Shown: one piece after another, positions 43,881 through 53,446 of the stretch
Position numbering within the stretch: position 1 is the first letter of the stretch
How the letters are laid out: each line of letters opens with the position of its first letter
Assembly: GCF_010499455.1 (NCBI RefSeq)
Contig: NZ_JAAGOH010000012.1
Coordinates: 1-64,000, forward strand
Direction of reading: 5' to 3'
DNA: 64,000 nt
From: Ideonella livida
GTDB lineage: Bacteria > Pseudomonadota > Gammaproteobacteria > Burkholderiales > Burkholderiaceae_C
Notes under the pieces: model-generated
The model's input: only the letters and a program-made list of their open reading frames with translations
Databases searched by the model: none
What the model was told of the DNA's origin: nothing
Translations under genes and position numbers: made by a program

Positions 43881-46385
43881 TCATCGGACCGGAAGGGGCT
43901 GTACCGGCGCCGGCCGGGGTGCGGCGGGCAAGTCGGGCCGTGCGGCCAGCTGCGGCGTCAGGTCGGGCAGGAGCAAACGGGCCAGGGCGGGCAGCAGCAC
44001 CAGCGCCCCGACCATGTTGAGCAGGAACATGAAGGCCAGTAGCAGGCCCATGTCAGCCTGAAAGCGGATGGGCGAGCCCACCCAGGTGGCCACGCCGGCG
44101 GCCAGCGTGGCCCCCGTGAGCAGCACAACCTTGCCGGTGAACAGCAGGGCCTGGTGATAAGACTGCGACAGCGTGGCGCCCTGACGGCGGTGCGCCAGCA
44201 GGATAGACAGCACATACAGGCCGTAGTCCACCCCAATACCCACGCCCAGGGCGATGACGGGCAGCGTGGCCACCTTGACGCCCATGCCCAGACCCACCAT
44301 GAGCGCCTCGGCCAGCACCGAGGTCAACACCAGGGGCAGCACCGCGCACAGTACCGCCCGCCAGCTGCGGAAAGCGACAAAACACAGCAGCACCACGGCG
44401 GCGTACACGCCCCACAGCATCTGGCGGCTGGCTTGGGCCACTTCGGCATTGGTGGCGGCCTCGATGCCGGCATTGCCGGCGGCCAGCAGGAATTTCACCT
44501 CGGCGGTGTCGTGCGCGGCGGCAAAGCCTTCAACGGTGGCCACCACCCGTTGCAGGGTGTCGGCGCCATGGTCAGCCAGGTACACCATGACCGGCAGCAG
44601 GCTGCAGGAGCGGTTGATGAGCTCGCGCGGAGCCCGGGCGCTGGCGGCATTCAGCAGGCCCTGGTTGGGCACCAGCTCGTACCACTTGAGGCTGCCCTCG
44701 CTCATGCCAGCAATGAGCCGTCGACTGAGCCCAGCCAGGGAATGGGTGGAGAGCACGCCCGGTACCTGGCGCAGCGTCCACTCCAAGTCGTCCACCGCCG
44801 CCAGGGTGGCATGGCGCGCGCATTGCCCCTTGGGGGTGGTGACCATCACGGCCAGCACATCGCTGGCGGCACCAAAGGCCTGGTTCATGTAGGCCACGTC
44901 GCGGTTGTAGCGGCTGTCGGCGCGCAGCTCGGGGGCGCCGGGATCCACATCACCAATGCGCAGGTGCAGGCTCACCGCATGACCGGCCAGACCCAGGGTG
45001 GCGGCCACACCCACCGTCCACATCGCGGTGCGGCGCTGGGTGAATCGGTCCAGCACAGCCCACAGGCCAGCCTGGGGTTTGAAGCGCCCGCTGTTTTCGC
45101 TCTGTTCACCGCTGGCGGCCCAGGCGGCGGACTCCGCGCGCAGGCTGCGCTGGGCGGCCTTCGGGCTCACGCCGGTGAAGCTCAGCAGGATGGGCAGCAG
45201 CACCAGGTTGGTGACGATGAGCGCGGCCACGCCCACGCTGGCCGACAGCGCCAGTTCCTGAATGACGCGGATGTCGATGGCCAGCAGCACGGCAAAGCCC
45301 ACGGCGTCGCACAGCAGGGCGGTGAGCCCGGCCATGAACAGGCGCCGAAAGGTCAGTCGGGCGGCCACCAGGGGCGCCAGACCACGGCCCACGTCCTGCA
45401 TGATGCCGTTCATCTTCTGTGCCCCGTGGCTCATGCCGATGGCGAAGACCAGGAAGGGCACCAGCAAGGAGTACGGGTCCAGGCCAAAGCCCAGCAGCGG
45501 CAGCAGGCCCAACTGCCACACCACCGCCACCATGGAGCAGGCCACCACCAGCCCCGTGCTGCGCCAGCAGCGGGTGTAGGCCCACACCATGACGGCGGCC
45601 AGCGCCACGGCCGCCGCGAAGAACATCAGCACTTGGGTCAGGCCGGCGATCATGTCGCCCATCACCTTGGCAAAGCCGGTGATGTGCAGGCTGATCCCTT
45701 TCTCCGCCTGCCGCGCGCGGATCTGCTCCAGCCGCTCTGACAGCGCCCGGTAATCCAGCGCCTGCCCGGTCTGCGGGTCGCGGCCCAGCAACGGCAGGAA
45801 GATCACGCTGGCCCGCAGGTCGGCCGAGACCATCTGGCCCAGCAGGCCGGCGCGCTCGACGTTCTGGCGCACTTCCTCCAGACTGCGGGGCGAGCCGTCG
45901 TAGCTGTCGGGGATGACCCGCCCGCCCTCCAGCCCTTCCTCGGTTACCGCCACCCAGCGGGTGTTGGGCGTCCACAGCGACTTGACATAGGCCCGGTCCA
46001 CCCCGGGCAGCAGCAGCAACTCATCACTGAGCTGCTGCAGGGCGGCCAAATAGTCGGGATCGAAGACGGTACGTCCTTCAGGGGCACGCACGGCCACGCG
46101 CAGCGCATTGCCCAACTCCTTGAGGTCGGCCCGGTGGGTGGTGGCATGGACGATGAAGGGATGGTGCGCAGGCACCATCTTGTCGAAATCGGCATTCAGC
46201 CGCAGCTTGGAGGCCTGCCAGCCCAACACCACCGTGAGCAGCAGGCACAGCGCCAGCACCAGCGCACGGTGGCTGAAGAGCAAGCGCTCAGGCCAGGCGC
46301 CGGAGTGGGGATCAAAGTCTGGGGTTGCCGCGCTCGGTGCGCCGGGCACAGCGCCGCGGTCTTTGAAAGTCTGGGGGGAGATCAT
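43881..46385 (-). CDS. RND/MMPL-family exporter
   Basis: 834 residues with duplicated MMPL halves, about 12 membrane helices and two large periplasmic loops. The first helix (LVLALCLLLTVVLGW) is followed by the loop start LNADFDKMVPAHHPF; the central region is VFAIGMSHGAQKMNG, and the second half begins near residue 450. Such transporters with DUF1302, DUF1329 and YCF48-like partners recur in proteobacteria and are thought to move hydrophobic compounds across the envelope. Its ATG overlaps the YCF48-like stop. The sulfatase gene follows after six bases. Confidence 0.87.
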   Translation of the reverse strand: MISPQTFKDRGAVPGAPSAATPDFDPHSGAWPERLLFSHRALVLALCLLLTVVLGWQASKLRLNADFDKMVPAHHPFIVHATTHRADLKELGNALRVAVRAPEGRTVFDPDYLAALQQLSDELLLLPGVDRAYVKSLWTPNTRWVAVTEEGLEGGRVIPDSYDGSPRSLEEVRQNVERAGLLGQMVSADLRASVIFLPLLGRDPQTGQALDYRALSERLEQIRARQAEKGISLHITGFAKVMGDMIAGLTQVLMFFAAAVALAAVMVWAYTRCWRSTGLVVACSMVAVVWQLGLLPLLGFGLDPYSLLVPFLVFAIGMSHGAQKMNGIMQDVGRGLAPLVAARLTFRRLFMAGLTALLCDAVGFAVLLAIDIRVIQELALSASVGVAALIVTNLVLLPILLSFTGVSPKAAQRSLRAESAAWAASGEQSENSGRFKPQAGLWAVLDRFTQRRTAMWTVGVAATLGLAGHAVSLHLRIGDVDPGAPELRADSRYNRDVAYMNQAFGAASDVLAVMVTTPKGQCARHATLAAVDDLEWTLRQVPGVLSTHSLAGLSRRLIAGMSEGSLKWYELVPNQGLLNAASARAPRELINRSCSLLPVMVYLADHGADTLQRVVATVEGFAAAHDTAEVKFLLAAGNAGIEAATNAEVAQASRQMLWGVYAAVVLLCFVAFRSWRAVLCAVLPLVLTSVLAEALMVGLGMGVKVATLPVIALGVGIGVDYGLYVLSILLAHRRQGATLSQSYHQALLFTGKVVLLTGATLAAGVATWVGSPIRFQADMGLLLAFMFLLNMVGALVLLPALARLLLPDLTPQLAARPDLPAAPRPAPVQPLPVR

Positions 46386-47509
46386 GACTGGACCGCCACC
46401 GGGGCGGATGAGGCTTGCAGGCGCACGCGCGACACGCCGCGCAGGCCGACAAGCAGCAGGGTTTCGGGATCGATGAGAACGGCGCCGGCCACCGGGCCTA
46501 CCGCCGGCACGGGCAGACGGTGGAAGCGCTGCCCTCCGTCATCGCTGCGCAACAGGTGACCGGCTTGGCTGGCCAGCCACAGCTGGCCTTGCGGCCCGTC
46601 CAACGCCGCCACCAGGCTGGCACCCACTTGCGTCTGCACCGGCCGCCAGGTGTCGCCCCGGTCAGATGAAACGAAGGCGTGTCCGCGCAGCCCATGCAGC
46701 AGCAGACGTCCGTCTTCAGTGACGTGCAGACCAAAGTAGGTGCCGCGGTAGGGCGTAGGCAGTCGCTCAAAGCGCTGGCCCCCATCGGTGGAGCGCCAGA
46801 AGGCGCCCTGCTCACCGGCCAGGTAGACCATGGCGCCACGGCGTACCACGGCATACAGATGCAGGCCATCGGGGTTGGGCAGACGCCCCATCCACGACTG
46901 CCAACGCTGGCCATCGTCGCTGCTGGCCACCAGCAGGCCGTAGGCCCCGGCGGCGATGACCGGCCCGCCGGCCTCCGCCGAGACCGCGAGCAAGGGTTTG
47001 TCGGCACCATCGGCTACCAGCTGTTCCGCACGGGCACGCAGGTCTGGCTGGGTTTGCGCCTCTTGCGCCGCCAGCGCCGCAGCCTGCACCCCGTTCAGAC
47101 GGACTTGCCAACGCTGGCCACCCTCGTCGCTGCGCAGCACCGTGCCGCCATGTCCGGTGGCCCAGGCCCGCTGCTCGCCCTGACAGGCCAGGGCGGTGAG
47201 TGACACCGTTGTGGGCGTCTGGGCCTGGCGCCAGCTGTGACCGGCGTCGTCGGACCACAAGATCAAGCCGCGCTCTCCCGCCACCAGCAGGCGGCCGTCG
47301 CGCCGCCGGGCGGCCGCCAGCAGCACCGCCCGCTCGGGCTGACGCACAGTGGGCTGAGCCCACTGAACGGCCGGCGCGGCAGGTTGCGCCACGGCCCGCA
47401 CCCCGGCCAGGGCGCCGGAACAGGCGGCCAGCCCACCGGCGGCCGCTCGCAGCCAGCGGCGGCGGGCCCCGCCCTGCGGCAGGTCCCTGTGGGAAGCGCT
47501 ACCGCTCAC
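46382..47509 (-). CDS. YCF48-like beta-propeller protein
   Basis: 375 residues from a GTG that overlaps the DUF1329 stop (GTGA). RRRWLRAAAGGLAACSGALAG is an export signal with arginines. The mature part is a run of BNR/YCF48-type blades, each with a D-x-G-x-x-W/F motif: DDAGHSW, DEGGQRW, DDGQRW, DGGQRF, DRGDTW, DDGGQRF. In the DUF1302/DUF1329/RND context it is probably a periplasmic assembly or adaptor protein rather than a photosystem factor. A homologue lies at 63005. The longer open frame upstream is the shadow of the DUF1329 gene. Confidence 0.83.
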   Translation of the reverse strand: MSGSASHRDLPQGGARRRWLRAAAGGLAACSGALAGVRAVAQPAAPAVQWAQPTVRQPERAVLLAAARRRDGRLLVAGERGLILWSDDAGHSWRQAQTPTTVSLTALACQGEQRAWATGHGGTVLRSDEGGQRWQVRLNGVQAAALAAQEAQTQPDLRARAEQLVADGADKPLLAVSAEAGGPVIAAGAYGLLVASSDDGQRWQSWMGRLPNPDGLHLYAVVRRGAMVYLAGEQGAFWRSTDGGQRFERLPTPYRGTYFGLHVTEDGRLLLHGLRGHAFVSSDRGDTWRPVQTQVGASLVAALDGPQGQLWLASQAGHLLRSDDGGQRFHRLPVPAVGPVAGAVLIDPETLLLVGLRGVSRVRLQASSAPVAVQS

Positions 47510-48903
47510 CGCACACCATCCCGCGCCATGGCTTCCGGCGTGAAGAAGGTCTCGGGCCGGTTGGGCACCATGCGGTTGACGACCTGCAGGCCGTTGGTCA
47601 GCCCCAACATGGCCCAGTTGCCCGTCACCAGCTCCACCGCGCCGCCGCCGGCGGCCAGGTAGCCCGGCATCTCCGGCACCAAGGTGCCAAGGGTGAACTG
47701 GAACTTCCAGAGTTGCCCCTGGCCATCCCAGATGTCCCCCAGCACGGCGGCCCAGGTGTCCTCGTCCAGGTACACGCGGCGCTTGGGCGCCACATGGCGC
47801 TTGCCCGGCGCCAGTTGGCCTTCCACCACCCACACGCGGTGCAGTTCCCAACGCAGATGATCAGGGTTGGGATGGCGCGGGCCCACCAGCTCCTCATCGG
47901 CCACGGCCAGCGCCTTCATGCCGTGATAGGGCACGACCATTTCCCGCTTGCCCACAATCTTCCAGTCGTAGCGATCCAGCGGACCAGAGAAGACTTGCAG
48001 CTCGTCAAAGTTCATCACGCCGGCCGTGCCTTCGTTGGGCGAGTCATAGGCCAGGCTGGGGGATTTGCGCACCCGGCGCTGGCCCACCACATAGGACCAG
48101 CCATCGCGGCTGCCCGAGGTTTGATCCACGGCGTCCTTGAGCATGAGCATCTCACCGGCCCGGTTGGCCGGGCCATCGGTCACCACCCGGTTCATGAGGA
48201 ACACACCCTTGAAGCTCTCTGCACTGCCGTCCCGGCGGTAGTACGGAAACTGCTGGAACACGCGGTTCTGCGAGGTCATGGTCACCGAGCCATCGGCCAC
48301 GGCGTAGGTGCGGAAGCTAACCTCGCTGGCCTCGCCCTGCCAGCGCAGCAAGTGGTTCCACATGGCCTCGTGGCCACTCTTGGGAATGGGAAAGGGCACG
48401 CCGCCATAGGCGCCTTCGAGCTTCAGGCCGCCAGCGCTCAGGCGAGCCTGGGTGGCATTGCGCAAGGTGTTGTCATAGACCCACTGTGGGGCGCCACCGG
48501 TGCGGTGGGTGGGATAGACGTCGATGCGGAAGCTGTCCGGATACTTTTTGAGCAAGGCCTTGCTGCCCTCGGACAAGCGATCCGCATACTGCTGCAGGTT
48601 GCGTGCGGTGATGGTGTACACCGGCCGCTCCTGGGCGAAGGGGTCGGCCTTGCGCTGGCCGCTGCGGTAGCCGGCGGGCATCTGGCTGTAGACGCCGTTC
48701 CAAGCGGGGATGGTGCCGTCCTTGTTGCCGGCACGTTCAGCGCCCATCGGGGTGAGCGTGGTGCGCAGGGCGGCGGCCTCCTCGGCGGAGACGGCGCACA
48801 GGGCGGGGCCGGCGCACAGGGCGCCGGCCAGCAGCAGCAGGCCGCGGCGGCCCATGGAGAGCGTGGGGGAGATCATGGGCAGAGGGACAAGAGAGGAACG
48901 CAT
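47506..48903 (-). CDS. DUF1329 envelope protein
   Basis: 465 residues. A signal sequence (GLLLLAGALCAGPALCAVSA) is followed by the characteristic LTPMGAERAGNKDGTIPAWNG segment of DUF1329 proteins, which are outer-membrane-lipoprotein-sorting/LolB-like in fold. MNFDELQVFSGPLDRYDWKIVGKREM is another family segment. It probably sits in the periplasm or at the inner face of the outer membrane and hands a lipid-like ligand between the RND pump and the DUF1302 protein (inference). It is 21 bases after the DUF1302 gene. Confidence 0.87.
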   Translation of the reverse strand: MRSSLVPLPMISPTLSMGRRGLLLLAGALCAGPALCAVSAEEAAALRTTLTPMGAERAGNKDGTIPAWNGVYSQMPAGYRSGQRKADPFAQERPVYTITARNLQQYADRLSEGSKALLKKYPDSFRIDVYPTHRTGGAPQWVYDNTLRNATQARLSAGGLKLEGAYGGVPFPIPKSGHEAMWNHLLRWQGEASEVSFRTYAVADGSVTMTSQNRVFQQFPYYRRDGSAESFKGVFLMNRVVTDGPANRAGEMLMLKDAVDQTSGSRDGWSYVVGQRRVRKSPSLAYDSPNEGTAGVMNFDELQVFSGPLDRYDWKIVGKREMVVPYHGMKALAVADEELVGPRHPNPDHLRWELHRVWVVEGQLAPGKRHVAPKRRVYLDEDTWAAVLGDIWDGQGQLWKFQFTLGTLVPEMPGYLAAGGGAVELVTGNWAMLGLTNGLQVVNRMVPNRPETFFTPEAMARDGVR

Positions 48904-48924
48904 GGAGTGGGTCCGTCCGAAGGG

Positions 48925-50577
48925 TCAGAACGAGCGTTGCAGCGAGAAGCTCAGGTGGTCGCGGTCCTTGAGCGCCTGCTTGAAGGTGGCCAGGCCGGCG
49001 GCGTCGGCAAAGGTGTCTTCCGGGCCGTAGAAACCGGTGTAGGTCAGCGACAGACGCCAAACCGTGTCATAGGTGCCTTGCAGCCCCAGGTTGTAGGTAC
49101 CCCCGTGGTGCACCCCGAAATTACCCACGGCGGAGGAGCGGCCCTTGGGGAAGTAGCTCAGGCCCACGGGCACCGAGAGGTCCAGCCGCGGCAGCACCTG
49201 CTGGTAGCTGGGTGCCATCAGCACTCGCAGGCCCCAGGCATCGCGGTCGGCTCCTGGGTGCAGGGCGGCGGGGTTGCGGTCCACACTCAGCCGGCGGTTC
49301 CAAGCCAGCTCGCCCATGAGGAAACCGCCGTGCCAAAAGTCCCCACGCGGCAGCGGCAGGGTGCCGTTGAGCAGCAGGTGCGCGGTCCGACCCACAGCGT
49401 AGAGCGCATGGTCAGCGTTGTCGGCCTGCACCCCGGCGGCCACGGCGTTGCCCCCGCCCACCAAAGGCATGTGGTGCCGCACCGAGGCTTCACCCGCCAC
49501 GGCCGCCGCCCCCACGTTGCGGGAGAAGCTCAGGCCAAAGACGTCGATCCCCTCAGGGTAGACCATGGCGTACTGGCGCACCGGTGGCACGTAGTTGTAG
49601 AGCCGCGGGGTCTTGTCGTGGTATCGCAGGTGGTAGAGACCGAAGTCGGTGTCCAGCGACTGGGCGTTGTACTTGAGCTGCACGCCGTACTGCCCGCTGT
49701 CGCTTGCCTCCAGGTCCTGGCCCCGGGTGAAGGGCACAGGCGGCTGCAGCCGCCGCTCGCCGCCCACGCCGCGGAAGTCGTCCATGGAGAAGTAGCTGCC
49801 CACCCCTGGCAGACGGCTGGCGCGCCACTCGTACTGCACATAGCCCGAGAGGGTGAACTGCTCGTCCAGCGTCACTTGGCCCGAGACCTGGCCCACCGGC
49901 ATGGCCAGCTCCTTGGCGGTGGCATTGGGTACCGACATGGCCTTGACCACATCGGTCGGCGCCTGCGCGGCGGTGATGCCGTTGGCGCCAAAGAACATGG
50001 CCTCACCGAACACCAGGGTGTGGCGCCCGGCGCGCAGCAGGTAAGGGTGATCCCCCCCCAGTTCGCCCTTGACGTAGACAAAGGCGTCCAGGATCTCGGC
50101 ATCACGGCCGTGGAGGCGCGCCGTGGCGTCGGTGAAGCGCCCGCTGGACACCGACACGGGGTTGAAGGTAGCGGCCGAATCATGGTCGGTGCCTTGCCGG
50201 TAGACGCTGTCGTACCAGGCTGCGCCACTCACGCGCAGGCCCACGTCGTGGTAGGCCAGGTCAAACTCCGAGAGCAAGTCCACCCGGTTGGAAATCAGGC
50301 CCCGACCGAAGTTGCGGTCTCCGTCGTCGGCGTTGGCGCACCAAGCGCAGCCCGTCAGCGCCGCCGACGGGCCACGGGTGCGCCAGGCATTGCTGTAACG
50401 CAGCGTGTTATCCCAGCGCAGGCTCAGGCCGTCGATGTCGGTGGTGATGTCGGTGGCGTGCACCGCAGTGGCCGGCAGCATGGCCGCCAGCAAGGCCAGG
50501 GTGGCCGGCCATGTGCGCGGGCAGGCCGCAGCCGGCCGGGGACGGGCACTGCGGCCCGCCGGCAAGGATCTGGTCAT
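48925..50577 (-). CDS. DUF1302 outer-membrane protein
   Basis: 550 residues. A Sec signal (LALLAAMLPATAVHA) precedes ITTDIDGLSLRWDNTLRYSNAWR, the N-terminal strand of DUF1302 proteins. Alternating amphipathic strands and a C-terminal phenylalanine (SFSLQRSF) indicate a beta-barrel. DUF1302 barrels are usually encoded next to DUF1329 and RND genes. It is the first gene of the six-gene operon, and its promoter must lie in the 171-base gap facing the sensor kinase gene. Confidence 0.87.
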   Translation of the reverse strand: MTRSLPAGRSARPRPAAACPRTWPATLALLAAMLPATAVHATDITTDIDGLSLRWDNTLRYSNAWRTRGPSAALTGCAWCANADDGDRNFGRGLISNRVDLLSEFDLAYHDVGLRVSGAAWYDSVYRQGTDHDSAATFNPVSVSSGRFTDATARLHGRDAEILDAFVYVKGELGGDHPYLLRAGRHTLVFGEAMFFGANGITAAQAPTDVVKAMSVPNATAKELAMPVGQVSGQVTLDEQFTLSGYVQYEWRASRLPGVGSYFSMDDFRGVGGERRLQPPVPFTRGQDLEASDSGQYGVQLKYNAQSLDTDFGLYHLRYHDKTPRLYNYVPPVRQYAMVYPEGIDVFGLSFSRNVGAAAVAGEASVRHHMPLVGGGNAVAAGVQADNADHALYAVGRTAHLLLNGTLPLPRGDFWHGGFLMGELAWNRRLSVDRNPAALHPGADRDAWGLRVLMAPSYQQVLPRLDLSVPVGLSYFPKGRSSAVGNFGVHHGGTYNLGLQGTYDTVWRLSLTYTGFYGPEDTFADAAGLATFKQALKDRDHLSFSLQRSF

Positions 50578-50748
50578 GGTGTGTCTCCTGCCCGGGAATC
50601 AGGGCGCCAGGCTGGCGCGGCTGCGGGCTTGTGGTTTAGGTGTGGAAGCGACTGTGCGCCATATCAATCTCCGGCGAAATGACACCTTGGTAAGGCTTGC
50701 CTACACGCCGCAGCCGTGGTAACAAGCGCGCCCCATGACCTGCACGCC

Positions 50749-52767
50749 ATGACCCACGGCCCCTTGCTCCCACCCGATGCGGCCGCCAAAGCCCCAGCCG
50801 CTGAACACCAGGTTCGATGCGGCCAAGGGCGCCCACGACATGCGATATCGACACGACAGGCGCTGCGCGTGGCGGCGCTCGTCCTTGCCGTTGGCGTGGC
50901 CTGTGCCAGGGGCCAGGGGCTGCCAGAAGACACCGCCCCACCCCGCCTGCCGCTGGACCTGCCGGGCGACCCACCACGGACCGAGGGGCGCAAACCCCGG
51001 GTGCTGGTGGTCACCACCGGCCCGGCGGGGCAGATTGGACATGCGCTGTTCGTCGACGCCTTTCAGGTGGCGCTGACCCGCGAGCATCCCGGCGTGGTGG
51101 TGGAGGTAGACGCCCTGGACAACGGCCGGGTGACCAACGCCTTGGATGAGGCTGCGCTGCGCGGCTGGCTGGTGCGCAAGTACCGCAAGTCCCGCTATGA
51201 CGCGGTGGTGATCTCGGGGGCCACGTGGACCCATTTCCTGGTGTCCGCGCTGGCGGAGATCTGGCCTGGCCAACCGGTGCTGTTCTCCGGGCCCGACCCG
51301 GCCCTGCTGCCCGTCATTCAGCACGCGGCCCAGGCCAGTGCCCTGCTGGTGCCCGAACGCACGGCCAGCACCTTGGCTCTGCTGCCGCAACTGCTGCCGG
51401 GCACCCGCCGCCTGGTGGTCTTGGGAACTGATGTGGCCGGCAGCCCCTACCACCCCAGCTTGCCCACGCTGCTGCGCAACTTGGCACCCCGGCTGCAGGT
51501 GGAAGACCTGACCGGCCTGCCGCAGACCGCCCTGGCGCCGGTGCTAGCGCGTCAGGCACCCGGCACCGCCGCTTTGTTGATCCTGGCCGCCACCGACCGC
51601 GACGGCCGACGCTACGAGGTGGCCTCTCTGGTGCGAGAGGCCGCCGCGCACCTGCCGGTGCTCTCGGACGTCACCACAGTCATGGGGCACGGAGCCCTGG
51701 GCGGGCCCATGCTCGACATCGGCGACATCGGGCGCCAGACAGCGGCCAAGGTCGGCCGCCTGCTGTCGGGCGACCAGGCGGCCTGGCGGCAACCCGAGGT
51801 GCTGCCACTGCCCCCACTGGTGCTGGACTGGCGCCAGGCGCAGCAGTGGGGCGTGGACCTGGCCCACCTGCCCGTGGGCACGCAGCTGCTGCACCGCCCG
51901 CCGTCAATGTGGGAGAGCCATGGCGGCACCATCCTGGCCGGCTTAGCCGTGCTGACGCTGCAAAGCACCATCATCGTCGTCCTCCTGGCCGAGCGCCGCC
52001 GCCGCCGCCAGGCCCAGCAGGAAGCACATACCCGCCTGCTGCAGGTGGCGCGCATGAACCGCATCGGCTCGCTGGGCGAGCTGTCGGCTTCGCTGGCGCA
52101 TGAGCTCAACCAACCGCTCGCCGCCATCCAGGCCAATGCCGAGGCCGGCCAGCTGCAGCTGCGTCGGCACGGCACGGCCGCCACCGAACTGCCGGAGATC
52201 CTGCAGGCCATCGGCCACGAGAACGCACGCGCAGCCGGCATCATCCGCCGGCTGCGGGCCTTGGTGGAGAAGCGCCCCCTGGCCATGGCGCCCATGGACT
52301 TGGCCCCACTGGCCGAAGAGACCTGCGCCCTGCTGGCCGGCACGGCACGCCAGCGCAGCGTGACCCTGCTGCTGGAACGCGATACCCCATCACCCCAAGT
52401 GCTGGGCGACCCGGTGGCCCTGCAGCAGGTGTTGCTGAACCTGCTGCTCAATGCGTTGGAAGCCTGTGCCGGGCAACCCGCCGCACAGGTGCGCCTGAGC
52501 CTGGCGCGCGCGCCCGGCGGCGGCCTGCAGGTTGACGTGCAGGACAACGGCCCGGGCGTACCCGAAGCCCTGCGCGACTGCGTGCTGGAGCCCTTTTTCA
52601 CCACCAAGGACCAGGGGGTCGGTGTGGGCCTGTCGGTCTGCCGTGGCATCTTGGAAGCGCACTACAGCACGTTGGTGCTGGTCCCTGCCGGGGCCAGCCC
52701 GGGCGCCCATTTCAGCTTCACCCTCCGCCCTGCCGAGAAGACCACCACCGATGACTCACAACCCTGA
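50749..52767 (+). CDS. Sensor histidine kinase with periplasmic binding-protein-like input
   Basis: 672 residues with ATG at 50749; a GTG 11 codons upstream is possible. A signal helix (ALRVAALVLAVGVACARG) is followed by a roughly 320-residue ABC-binding-protein-like sensor beginning KPRVLVVTTGPAGQIGHALF. The transmembrane helix is AGLAVLTLQSTIIVVLLA. The HisKA histidine is H451 in SLAHELNQPLAAI; N-box LLNLLLNALEA, G1 DNGPGVP and G2 GVGVGLSVCRG follow. It probably senses a small ligand in the periplasm and phosphorylates the adjacent regulator. Divergence from the DUF1302 operon makes that operon the likely target. Confidence 0.88.
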   Translation: MTHGPLLPPDAAAKAPAAEHQVRCGQGRPRHAISTRQALRVAALVLAVGVACARGQGLPEDTAPPRLPLDLPGDPPRTEGRKPRVLVVTTGPAGQIGHALFVDAFQVALTREHPGVVVEVDALDNGRVTNALDEAALRGWLVRKYRKSRYDAVVISGATWTHFLVSALAEIWPGQPVLFSGPDPALLPVIQHAAQASALLVPERTASTLALLPQLLPGTRRLVVLGTDVAGSPYHPSLPTLLRNLAPRLQVEDLTGLPQTALAPVLARQAPGTAALLILAATDRDGRRYEVASLVREAAAHLPVLSDVTTVMGHGALGGPMLDIGDIGRQTAAKVGRLLSGDQAAWRQPEVLPLPPLVLDWRQAQQWGVDLAHLPVGTQLLHRPPSMWESHGGTILAGLAVLTLQSTIIVVLLAERRRRRQAQQEAHTRLLQVARMNRIGSLGELSASLAHELNQPLAAIQANAEAGQLQLRRHGTAATELPEILQAIGHENARAAGIIRRLRALVEKRPLAMAPMDLAPLAEETCALLAGTARQRSVTLLLERDTPSPQVLGDPVALQQVLLNLLLNALEACAGQPAAQVRLSLARAPGGGLQVDVQDNGPGVPEALRDCVLEPFFTTKDQGVGVGLSVCRGILEAHYSTLVLVPAGASPGAHFSFTLRPAEKTTTDDSQP

Positions 52768-53380
52768 AGGCACTGTCCACCTGGTGGATGACGACGAGGG
52801 CACACGTACCGCCATTGCACGGCTGCTGCGCGCCTGCGGCTACACGGTGCAGGCCTACGCGGGCGCCGAAGCCGTGCTGGAGCTGGACCCTGACACGCCC
52901 AGCTGTCTGCTGCTGGACGTTCGCATGCCGGGCCTGAGCGGGCTCCAGGCGCAAACCCTGCTGCAGGATCGGCGCGAACGGCTACCCATCGTCTTCCTTA
53001 CCGGACATGGCGACATTCCCATGAGCGTGACGGCCATGCGCGCCGGTGCCGAGGATTTTCTGACCAAGCCGGTGAGCGCCGAGACCTTGCAGCCGGCGCT
53101 GGACCGCGCGCTGGCACGCAGTCGACAAGCCCTGGCCAGTGGGACAGACCTGCGCGACATTGCAAGGCGGCTGGCCAGCCTGACCCCACGCGAGCGAGAA
53201 GTGTGCGAACTGCTGCGCCGCGGCCAGCTCAACAAACAGATCGCCGATGCGCTGGGCATGGCCGAGCAGACGGTGAAGATCCACCGTCGCCATGTGCTGG
53301 AAAAATTTGGCGTGCGCAGTGCCGTAGAAGCGGCCACCCTGCTGGAGCGCCTGGACGCGGGCCAGCGACCCCAGGGCTAA
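52751..53380 (+). CDS. FixJ/LuxR-type response regulator
   Basis: 209 residues. The receiver domain has the acidic pocket VDDDEG, phosphoacceptor D56 in LLLDVRMPG and lysine in FLTKPV. The C-terminal LuxR helix-turn-helix is LTPREREVCELLRRGQLNKQIADALGMAEQTVKIHRRHVLEKFGV in the 155-200 region. It overlaps the kinase gene by 17 bases and so forms a pair with it. It probably binds the 50578-50748 intergenic region, but no obvious repeat is seen there. Confidence 0.92.
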   Translation: MTHNPEGTVHLVDDDEGTRTAIARLLRACGYTVQAYAGAEAVLELDPDTPSCLLLDVRMPGLSGLQAQTLLQDRRERLPIVFLTGHGDIPMSVTAMRAGAEDFLTKPVSAETLQPALDRALARSRQALASGTDLRDIARRLASLTPREREVCELLRRGQLNKQIADALGMAEQTVKIHRRHVLEKFGVRSAVEAATLLERLDAGQRPQG

Positions 53381-53446
53381 GGAGGGAGCAGCGCGGTGGA
53401 GGCGGCCCTATCCCCCTCCACCGATCTCACCAACCCGGCCCAGGCT

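Noticed and set aside
47200-50682. A plus-strand open frame of 1160 codons opposite the YCF48/DUF1329/DUF1302 genes
   Set aside because: Its translation is a His/Gly/Ala/Gln-rich string with no domain, and the minus-strand genes have signal peptides and family motifs. It is an antisense shadow caused by high GC.
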